The notes under the pieces were generated by a model that did not search any database, was not told the DNA's origin, and saw only the letters and a list, made by a program, of their open reading frames with translations. The position numbers were made by a program, and so were the translations under genes. A stretch of DNA of 14,977 nt. Source: Deltaproteobacteria bacterium. Lineage in GTDB: Bacteria > Desulfobacterota > Binatia > Binatales > Binataceae. Each line of letters begins with the position of its first letter. Within the stretch, counting starts at the first letter, position 1. This document shows positions 1 through 5,122 of this stretch, piece by piece. The stretch lies in NCBI GenBank assembly GCA_021780585.1, contig JAJXYM010000119.1, positions 1 through 14,977 on the forward strand, read 5' to 3'.

Positions 1-105
1 AAGTTTGAAGAGGCCGCCCGGATGGTGCGCCGGGGCGAGATAAACGACGCCAAGACGATCGCGGCGCTGTTCCATACGCGCGCGTTTCTTGAAGAAAATC
101 GCTGA
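1..105 (+). CDS. Nudix hydrolase (ADP-ribose pyrophosphatase-like), C-terminal fragment
   Basis: Only the last 34 codons are in the window, read in frame 1 and ending with TGA at 103-105. The visible tail contains the sequence MVRRGEINDAKTIAALF. It resembles the C-terminal helix of NudF/ADP-ribose pyrophosphatase-type Nudix enzymes, where a 'G-I-DAKT-AAL' pattern is usual. These enzymes hydrolyse ADP-ribose or related nucleoside diphosphate derivatives in the cytoplasm. The Nudix box itself lies upstream of the window, so the assignment rests on this short tail and the substrate cannot be stated. The gene converges on the GYD-domain gene at 169-471. Confidence 0.6.
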   Translation, partial: KFEEAARMVRRGEINDAKTIAALFHTRAFLEENR

Positions 106-129
106 TTCGGTCGCGGCGAGCGCAAATTC

Positions 130-161
130 GGCCCGCGACGAGCCTGTTCGCGGCGCGGGCC
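130..161. terminator. Possible terminator-like hairpin between convergent genes
   Basis: An 8-bp perfect GC-only stem (GGCCCGCG at 130-137 and CGCGGGCC at 154-161) encloses a 16-nt loop. It sits in the 63-nt gap between the Nudix stop at 105 and the GYD-gene stop at 169, where a bidirectional terminator would be expected. No T-tract follows on either strand, so intrinsic termination is unproven. Chance stems of this kind are common in such GC-rich DNA. Confidence 0.3.
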
Positions 162-168
162 CCCGCTC

Positions 169-471
169 TTACCGTTCGCGTTCCTCTTCCTGCAACATCG
201 CGACGAACTCGTCGATCGGAATGGCTTCGGAAACTTCCACGGTGAAGAGTCCTTCGGCCAGAATCGTGGTCATGGCTTTTTGCATCGCGGCGCCGCTGGG
301 ATATTCGGCGATCACCACCATGTCGAAACGGCCGAAGGTCGCGTAGGCGCCGACCAGCTTGCCGCCGTTGGCCTCGCGCACACGCCTCGCGCGTTCCATC
401 ACGCGCGAAAATTCCTTCAGCGTCTGATGGCCCTTTTCGGTCCGCCGCACTCCAATGACATAGGTTGGCAT
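169..471 (-). CDS. GYD-domain protein
   Basis: This 100-residue cytoplasmic protein begins MPTYVIGVRRTEKG. It carries the pattern of the GYD family (PF08734): an N-terminal beta strand, a helix with ER-RRVREA, GGKLVGAYATFGRFD near residues 36-50 (usual form G-L---Y-T-G-YD), then VVIAEYPS and a second helix. The full length matches family members of about 90-105 aa, which have a ferredoxin-like fold similar to dimeric alpha-beta barrel stress proteins. Their biochemical role is unknown. The start is supported by AGGAG placed 6 nt before the ATG at 469-471. There is no signal peptide or membrane segment. The gene is monocistronic in this view, with a 322-nt gene-free stretch upstream. Confidence 0.88.
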   Translation of the reverse strand: MPTYVIGVRRTEKGHQTLKEFSRVMERARRVREANGGKLVGAYATFGRFDMVVIAEYPSGAAMQKAMTTILAEGLFTVEVSEAIPIDEFVAMLQEEERER

Positions 472-793
472 CGTCGCTCCTGAACCGTCCGGCGTCGCGC
501 GGGAACATTCGCTCGCGCCGCCAGCATAATGATCGGCTTGCGCCGTAGCGCGGGCAAGACTGGCGCCGTCAAGATCCTTCCGCCGCGACGGATCAGCGGC
601 GAAGTCGCGTCATTTATTTGCCGGACGCTACGCGATCGCCGCCCGCCGGTTCCGGCAAACGGCATTCGGCGGGCGAACGACTTTCGCGCGCCATCGCCAG
701 ACTCTTCGGCGGCGTTCGGGTAATCGGCGGCTGAACCGGGGCGCGCAGCCGGCCGGATTCGTCCGTCGATAAATTGGCGCGCCGCGGCCGCGG
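472..793. other. Gene-free stretch, 322 nt
   Basis: No reading frame here looks like a real protein; the short open frames are rich in Arg, Pro and Ser, as expected from GC-rich noncoding DNA. It must contain the promoter of the GYD gene. A minus-strand TTGACG at 567-572 could be a -35 element, but no convincing -10 lies at the right distance. A perfect 12-bp palindrome, CCGCGGCCGCGG, lies at 782-793, immediately after the stop of the small minus-strand gene. It has no loop and no T-run, so I do not call it a terminator. Confidence 0.5.
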
Positions 794-997
794 TCAGTTC
801 AACGAGACTTCGGAGGGAAAGAGAAACGTTGTGCTGCCGTCGTCAAATTTGACCAAATACATGTGACGGCCAAGATTTTCGACCTCTTTGACGATGACCG
901 GCTCTTCATTGAAGCGCCCGCGTCCCTGGCTGTCCCGTACTGGTCGCACCAATCGGCAATGACGACCGACGACTGATTCCTGATTCATAGTCACCAT
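794..997 (-). CDS. Small conserved-looking protein of unknown function (67 aa)
   Basis: The open frame extends upstream to 1132, but I place the start at the ATG at 995-997 (67 aa, MVTMNQES...). The alternative ATG at 986-988 gives 64 aa. Both lie downstream of a good promoter at 1058-1087, whereas the longer frame would run through that promoter. The purine-rich AGGGA just before the first ATG is a modest ribosome site. The protein is soluble and basic at the front. Its middle, about residues 25-60, reads as alternating beta-strand segments (EPVIVKEVENLGRHMYLVKF, then DDGSTTFLFP). That suggests a small SH3- or KOW-like barrel, but this is inference. I do not recognise the family. It has no signal peptide and is divergent from the GGT-family gene. 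Confidence 0.6.
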   Translation of the reverse strand: MVTMNQESVVGRHCRLVRPVRDSQGRGRFNEEPVIVKEVENLGRHMYLVKFDDGSTTFLFPSEVSLN

Positions 998-1048
998 AGT
1001 CCCTGCCGCCTTTCCCGCCCAGTTAATGAATTTGGGCGAACCGCCACC

Positions 1049-1059
1049 CTGTTTAACAG
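1049..1059. promoter_or_regulatory. 11-bp palindrome at the predicted transcription start (possible operator)
   Basis: CTGTT-T-AACAG is a perfect inverted repeat with a 1-nt centre. It overlaps the edge of the predicted -10 box (1058-1063) and the expected start of transcription for the small minus-strand gene. The position suits a repressor site, but the arms are short, so this is tentative. Confidence 0.25.
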
Positions 1060-1087
1060 TATAGCAAGGTGCGGGCCGTTCCGTCAG
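1058..1087 (-). promoter_or_regulatory. Sigma70-type promoter of the small minus-strand gene
   Basis: Read on the minus strand, CTGACG (1082-1087; 4 of 6 matches to TTGACA) is followed after 18 nt by TATACT (1058-1063; 5 of 6 matches to TATAAT). Transcription would begin near 1050, giving a leader of about 50 nt before the ATG at 997. Confidence 0.5.
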
Positions 1088-1309
1088 ATGGTTTTTCCCC
1101 GTCGCGAGGTGGTTTTCCACAGCTAATTTCACATATTAGGCCGCGACTTATTGGGCAATTTCGATTTAGCGTCGCATTTCGCGAAGTCCGTCCGTGCGCC
1201 GTGGCCCTGACTCTGATAGACGAAAGGGGGTATTCACTGACCAAAGGGCGCAATGATCCGGGCGTCGACACCGCGCCGATGCCCGGCGAGTCCGCATGCG
1301 GAGCATAAG

Positions 1310-3079
1310 ATGACCACTTGGTACCCTCTCGTGATGGGCCGTGAGGCGATGGTCGCGACCGAGCACTACCTCTCGGCCGCGGCCGGCGCGCGCATCTTCG
1401 CAAAAGGCGGTAATGCAATCGACGCCGCCGTCGCCGCGACTCTGGTCGAAGGCGTCGTTAACCCGCACATGCATACGATCGGCGGCGAGGCGCCGATGCT
1501 CATTTATGCGGCAGATGCCCGCCGCGTGATTGCCATCAACGGCAATATGACCGCGCCCGCGCGCGCCACGATCGCGCATTACCGCGGCCTTGGCCTCAAG
1601 CTCGTGCCGGGGGAAGGACTGCTTGCCGCAGGCGTGCCGGCGGCGTTCGACGCACTGGCGGTCGCTCTCAAGACGTTCGGTACGATGACGCTGGCGGAAG
1701 TCGCCGCGCCCGCGACCGCGTTATGCGCGGACGGCTTCCCGATGCATCACGGGCTGGCCGGAGACGGCGAGACGCCGAAGGACCTGTCGGGCTTGATCGG
1801 CCACGCCTCGATTCGCGCCAACGCCAAAAAATTCCGCGACCAATGGCCGACCAGCGCCGCGCTCTATATGCCCGGCGGAGAAGTTCCGCATACCGGCCAG
1901 ATCGTAAAAAATCCCGCACTCGCGAAATTCTTCGAGCGTCTGGTTGAGGCCGAGGCGGCGGCGCGCAATCGCGGCCGCGAAGCGGCGATCGACGCGGCGC
2001 GCGAACGCTTCTATCGCGGCGATATCGCCCGCGAAATCGTCGCCTGGTCCGACGCCCAGGGGGGATTGCTGGCGAGCGGCGACCTCGCCGCCTTCACCAC
2101 CCGAATCGAGTCGCCGGTCACGGCCGACTATCGTGGCGTGACCGTGCATAAATGCGGGCCATGGTCGCAAGGCCCGGTCTTTTTGCAGCAATTGCGCCTG
2201 CTCGAAGGCTTCGACCTCCGGGCGATGGGTCACAATTCGGCCGATTACATCCACAGTCTGGTCGAAGCGGCCAAGCTCGCCTTTGCCGACCGCGAGCAGT
2301 ATTACGGCGATCCCGAATTTACGCCCGTGCCGATCGAAGGATTGCTCTCGGCGCGCTACACGGCGATCCGCCGGGCGCTGATCGATCCGCGCCGCGCCGC
2401 GCTCGAGCAGCGGCCGGGCGATCCGATCAATTATCGCGCGCTGCTCGACCGTCCGGCGGGCGAACCGCGCTCGTGGGGGCCGGGCACGATTCACGTCACG
2501 GCGGCCGACGGCCGCGGCAATCTGATCGCGGTCACCGCGAGCGGAGGATGGATTCCGAGCTCGCCGGTGATCGAGTCGCTCGGCTTTCCGCTGGGCAGCC
2601 GGATGCAGACGTTTTACCTCGACGAGGCGCACGCCAACACGCTGCGTCCGGGCAAACGGCCGCGCACCACGCTGACGCCCTCGATCGCGACACGGGACGG
2701 CGAACCGTGGCTGGCCTTCGGCACGCCCGGCGGCGACCAGCAGGACCAATGGACGCTGCAATTTTTCCTCAACCTGATCGATTTCGGGATGTCGGTGCAG
2801 GAGGCGATCGAGGCGCCGCGCTTTTCCTCGGCGCATTTCCCGTCGACCTTCTATCCGCATAACGCGCGCCCCGGCGTGCTGCGGCTCGAGGAGCGGATCG
2901 ACGCGGACGTGCGCGCCGAGCTGGCCGCGCGCGGCCATCAGGTGGAGACCCGGCCGCCGTGGTGCGAGGGCCACGTGCTGGGCATCCGCTTCGATTCGGC
3001 GCGCCGCTTGCTGGAGGGCGGCGCCGATCCGCGCGGCCAGATGGCGGTCGTGATGCCCGCCCAGGCGATCGGCTGGTGA
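1310..3079 (+). CDS. Gamma-glutamyltranspeptidase-family Ntn hydrolase (probably not a true GGT)
   Basis: This 589-aa self-processing N-terminal-nucleophile hydrolase has no signal peptide, so it is predicted cytoplasmic. The start at 1310 is chosen because GGAG lies 6 nt upstream and MGREAMVATEH-L---AG begins the family homology; the in-frame ATG at 1253 adds an unconserved Arg/Pro tail. Family landmarks are GGNAIDAAVAA (residues 33-43), the processing site with nucleophile Thr393 (GPGTIHV), TLTPS (454-458) and the oxyanion loop GTPGG (471-475). Aligned by eye with E. coli GGT, Arg114 in its FRE-AP region corresponds to NGN-M-TAP (77-83). Asn411 corresponds to Gly413, and Asp433 falls in the MQTF segment. 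The three residues that grip the gamma-glutamyl alpha-carboxylate and amino groups are therefore absent. This suggests an amidohydrolase or acylase like the oxamate amidohydrolase/YwrD-type branches. Substrate is unknown. It appears monocistronic, converging on the barrel gene 33 nt away. Confidence 0.88.
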   Translation: MTTWYPLVMGREAMVATEHYLSAAAGARIFAKGGNAIDAAVAATLVEGVVNPHMHTIGGEAPMLIYAADARRVIAINGNMTAPARATIAHYRGLGLKLVPGEGLLAAGVPAAFDALAVALKTFGTMTLAEVAAPATALCADGFPMHHGLAGDGETPKDLSGLIGHASIRANAKKFRDQWPTSAALYMPGGEVPHTGQIVKNPALAKFFERLVEAEAAARNRGREAAIDAARERFYRGDIAREIVAWSDAQGGLLASGDLAAFTTRIESPVTADYRGVTVHKCGPWSQGPVFLQQLRLLEGFDLRAMGHNSADYIHSLVEAAKLAFADREQYYGDPEFTPVPIEGLLSARYTAIRRALIDPRRAALEQRPGDPINYRALLDRPAGEPRSWGPGTIHVTAADGRGNLIAVTASGGWIPSSPVIESLGFPLGSRMQTFYLDEAHANTLRPGKRPRTTLTPSIATRDGEPWLAFGTPGGDQQDQWTLQFFLNLIDFGMSVQEAIEAPRFSSAHFPSTFYPHNARPGVLRLEERIDADVRAELAARGHQVETRPPWCEGHVLGIRFDSARRLLEGGADPRGQMAVVMPAQAIGW

Positions 3080-3112
3080 GCGCCCGACCCGCGCCGCGCG
3101 GCGTTCGGACGG

Positions 3113-3931
3113 CTACTCGAAGAGCGCGCCGATATAGCGCTCGAATTCGAAGTTGAACTTCGTGATCACGCGGTCGGAGCCGCGCGTCAGGCCGAAGCCC
3201 GGTCCGAAGTTGTATTCGACGCCATTGTCGAGCGCGCCGCGCATCACCGGAAAAATATAGTGCTGCTGCTGATACAGCGGATCGGTGTCGTCGATCAGTC
3301 CGGCGCCGCCGTAAAACTCCACGCCGGGCGAAAATTTGCGTAGCCAGTTGTAGTAAACGCCCGCGGTATAGCCGAACTCGAAGCCTTTGTTTTTTTCTGG
3401 TCCGACAAAAATCGCTTTCTCGAAAATCGGATTGAGATCGATTTCGACGCGGCCGATATCTTTTTCGACAATCGGCCGCAGTTCCAATTCCAGCGGAACG
3501 TCGTCGAACTGATGAATCCGATGCCATTCCAGTTCGGCGTACCATCCCAGGTCCACCGGCATCTCGCCCTGTTCGAACAGGCGTCCACGTATACGGTACT
3601 TCGATCCCGCGTATTGGAACGACGCCGCGTTGGGCCGCGCCAGGTCGAGATAGGCCGCCGCCTCGACATGGTCGGTCAGGCCGTAGGTAACCTCGATCGA
3701 CGTGCGGTACATCCACTGGCTCGGATAGGTTCCAGCGGAAGTGCCGTTGCCCCCCTCGGCATGGCCATTCGGAACCATGCTGTTGAGCGATTCCAGCTCG
3801 AGCACGCCGGCGCCCTCGGTCTGATAGGGATAGACTTCGAATTCCCATGGATCGACCTGCGCATAGGCGTTGATGGAGCCTCCGAGCGCGGTCAGCGCGC
3901 ACACTAATAGCGTAAGGCGGATGTTCACCAT
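3113..3931 (-). CDS. Predicted outer-membrane beta-barrel protein, third gene of the Fur-box operon
   Basis: This 272-aa exported protein has the signal peptide MVNIRLTLLVCALTALGGSINAYA, with likely cleavage after AYA (residue 24). The mature part consists of alternating polar/hydrophobic beta segments rich in Tyr, Phe and Trp (for example YRTSIEVTYGLTDHVEAAAYLDL, GLIDDTDPLYQQQHYIFPV, RVITKFNFEFERYIGALF). Short turns separate them, as in small outer-membrane barrels. I do not recognise a named family. It could be a porin-like channel, or an uncharacterised DUF barrel of the phenol-degradation-transporter (MetA) type. Start choice: AAGGAG lies only 2 nt before the ATG (3929-3931) but 5 nt before the next codon, GTG (3926-3928), so initiation at GTG is possible. 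It lies 61 nt downstream of the haem-protein gene, and all three genes run in the same direction, so it is probably co-transcribed and iron-regulated. Confidence 0.7.
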   Translation of the reverse strand: MVNIRLTLLVCALTALGGSINAYAQVDPWEFEVYPYQTEGAGVLELESLNSMVPNGHAEGGNGTSAGTYPSQWMYRTSIEVTYGLTDHVEAAAYLDLARPNAASFQYAGSKYRIRGRLFEQGEMPVDLGWYAELEWHRIHQFDDVPLELELRPIVEKDIGRVEIDLNPIFEKAIFVGPEKNKGFEFGYTAGVYYNWLRKFSPGVEFYGGAGLIDDTDPLYQQQHYIFPVMRGALDNGVEYNFGPGFGLTRGSDRVITKFNFEFERYIGALFE

Positions 3932-3992
3932 CGCTCCTTGATTCGCGAAAGTTGTCGGCGGCGGCGGACGGGAGCTCCGCCGGACCGGAAAG

Positions 3993-4451
3993 TTATTGGG
4001 GTTCGGCCTTGAGCGCGGCGGCGCGGCCCTCGATCGCCCAGGTCTCGATCGCGGCGCGTTCCGCCGGCGTGATCCGGGCGCGAGCACTCAGCAGGCGGTA
4101 ATACCAGGGCGGCATCGCGCCGCTATGCATCATCTGGTCGATCGCGCCCAATTTCCGCGCCGCGGTGCCGGGGTCGTACAGGTAATCGCGCCAGGCGGAG
4201 AAATCGAGCCGTCTGCGCGCCGCGCTCACGCGCCCGTGGACGAACCATGAAAGCGGCGCGAATTGGACGTACCACGGCCAGTTGGTCTCCTGTGAATGGC
4301 ATTGATAGCAGGCGCGGCGAAGCGCGGCTTGCACGTCCGGAGGCGCCTGGAGTTCGCCGGTTGCGCCTGAATTTCGCACCGGCGTCCGGATCGCCTGAAT
4401 CGCCATCAGCGCCGCCGCCACGATCGCCATCCGTCGCGTCCGCCCGCTCAT
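3993..4451 (-). CDS. Haem-binding-domain (single CxxCH) periplasmic protein
   Basis: This 152-aa protein has one hydrophobic N-terminal segment (residues about 8-21, signal anchor or poorly cleavable signal). A single covalent c-type haem site C48-YQ-C51-H52 follows in a context of A-Y-CHS-ETNWPWY. The downstream LGAIDQMMHSGAMPPWYYRL (101-120) is characteristic of the Haem_bd family (PF14376); Met113, before the PPWYY motif, is a plausible distal haem ligand. Family members of about 140-170 aa are predicted envelope cytochromes of unknown function. Its ATG (4449-4451) shares one base with the stop of the cupredoxin gene (TGATG), so the two are translationally coupled. This argues that a copper-type electron or metal protein and this cytochrome work together in the periplasm. 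Confidence 0.87.
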   Translation of the reverse strand: MSGRTRRMAIVAAALMAIQAIRTPVRNSGATGELQAPPDVQAALRRACYQCHSQETNWPWYVQFAPLSWFVHGRVSAARRRLDFSAWRDYLYDPGTAARKLGAIDQMMHSGAMPPWYYRLLSARARITPAERAAIETWAIEGRAAALKAEPQ

Positions 4452-4804
4452 CAGCGGGCTTCGATCGCGCCCTCGGCGACGCTATGGTCGAAATCGTCGC
4501 AGAAGCTGTAATGGCCGGGCGCGGCCGGCGCCATATAGACCGTTATCGTCTCGCCCGGCCGGACGACGCGCTCGCGATGGAGGTCGAAGCTCTCGAACTC
4601 GATCGCGGTCCGGTCGGTGTTCGTGACCCGCACCTGAAACGGCTGGTTGGCCGGGACGGTCAGCTTCGCCGGTTCGAAATGGCCTCCGTTGAAGGTGACG
4701 CGGGCGACGGTCGGCTCGCTGGCGCCGGCCGTACGACAGAAGGCCGGTGGCCCGGCGATCGCGGCGACGACGAGAATGGAAAGGAGGTTTTTCCTGCAAG
4801 GCAT
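4451..4804 (-). CDS. Periplasmic cupredoxin-domain protein, first gene of the Fur-box operon
   Basis: This 117-aa protein carries a signal peptide with likely cleavage near AGA (residue 28) and one compact cupredoxin domain (about 33-117). The pattern FNGGHFEPAKLTVPANQPF, EFESFDLHRERVVRPGE and APGHYSFCDDFDH matches the Cupredoxin_1 type found with P19/FTR1 and EfeO-like iron transport proteins. Candidate metal ligands are His42, His76, Cys102 and His107. A Met ligand, usual in blue copper sites, is not seen after His107, so the site may not be classical type 1 copper. The start is backed by GGGAG 6 nt before the ATG. A Fur-box-like palindrome at 4822-4846 lies just upstream, so iron-dependent repression is expected. 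The protein probably binds copper or iron, or passes electrons to or from the coupled haem protein. Confidence 0.85.
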   Translation of the reverse strand: MPCRKNLLSILVVAAIAGPPAFCRTAGASEPTVARVTFNGGHFEPAKLTVPANQPFQVRVTNTDRTAIEFESFDLHRERVVRPGETITVYMAPAAPGHYSFCDDFDHSVAEGAIEAR

Positions 4805-4821
4805 CGGATGCTCCCGCGGTT

Positions 4822-4846
4822 GAAATTGAGAATGACTCTCAATTTC
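4822..4846. promoter_or_regulatory. Fur box (ferric uptake regulator operator)
   Basis: A 25-bp inverted repeat has 10-bp perfect arms, GAAATTGAGA (4822-4831) and TCTCAATTTC (4837-4846), around the centre ATGAC. The core TGAGAATGACTCTCA differs by one base from the common Fur-site form TGAGAATGATTCTCA. It lies 18 nt upstream of the cupredoxin ATG and overlaps the predicted -10 element, the standard position for Fur repression. Confidence 0.8.
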
Positions 4847-4872
4847 TTACCGCCGCCCGCCGCGTCCGTCAA
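4844..4872 (-). promoter_or_regulatory. Promoter of the cupredoxin/haem/barrel operon
   Basis: On the minus strand, TTGACG (4867-4872; 5 of 6 matches to the -35 consensus) is followed after exactly 17 nt by TAAGAA (4844-4849; 3 of 6 matches to -10). The weak -10 is partly buried in the Fur palindrome. Transcription would begin inside or at the edge of the Fur box. Confidence 0.5.
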
Positions 4873-5122
4873 GCCCGATCGGCGCGGGTGATAGCGACGA
4901 CGCCCGCGATGAATCGGGCCGAAGTGCGCCACCGCTTGGCGGAATCTGACCGTCAAGCCGCTTTTGCGACGACGAAGGGATGCGCGGAGCTAAATCGCGC
5001 GGCTGACCGAAAACTCCAATCCGCATTGCTACCCGTCAGTCGCGTCGCGACCAGACGCTGGCCACTCCGCCGGATCGCGGCATACGATGGTCTCGGCTGG
5101 TTCTGAAGTCCGGACCTGAGCG
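4847..5122. other. Divergent intergenic region, rest of the 318-nt gap
   Basis: This region lies between the cupredoxin operon (leftward) and the hydrolase-NamZ gene (rightward). Apart from the leftward promoter and Fur box listed separately, I see no strong motif. TACGAT near 5080 could be a -10 for the rightward gene, but no good -35 accompanies it. No coding sequence is supported here. Confidence 0.4.

Larger units (their letters stand above)
998..1309. other. Divergent intergenic region, 312 nt
   Basis: This region separates the small minus-strand gene from the GGT-family gene. It is visibly more AT-rich than the flanking genes, as expected for promoters. It holds the minus-strand promoter and palindrome listed separately. 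No plus-strand promoter for the GGT-family gene stands out. A purine run (AAAGGGGG, about 1222-1229) and an ATG at 1253 precede the chosen GGT start, but neither matches conserved protein sequence. Confidence 0.5.

Noticed and set aside
998..1132. Longer version of the small minus-strand protein
   Set aside because: The extension runs through the predicted promoter and transcription start, and its sequence looks noncoding; the start near 997 is preferred.
1253..1309. Upstream ATG for the GGT-family gene (adds 19 residues)
   Set aside because: The extension is Arg/Pro-rich and unlike the family N-terminus, and GGAG sits at correct spacing before 1310. The GGG before 1253 makes it possible but less likely.
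1721..2974. Long minus-strand open frame (about 417 codons) opposite the GGT-family gene
   Set aside because: The product is an Arg-rich, low-complexity sequence with no recognisable motif, while the plus strand encodes a clear Ntn hydrolase. It is a GC-driven shadow frame.
3092..3103. Perfect 12-bp GC palindrome (CGCCGCGCGGCG) between the convergent GGT-family and barrel genes, considered as a terminator
   Set aside because: It has no loop and no T-run, and such palindromes arise often in GC-rich DNA.
2769..3902. Minus-strand open frame overlapping the barrel gene and the end of the GGT-family gene
   Set aside because: Arg/Ser-rich product crossing two well-supported genes in another frame; no family features.
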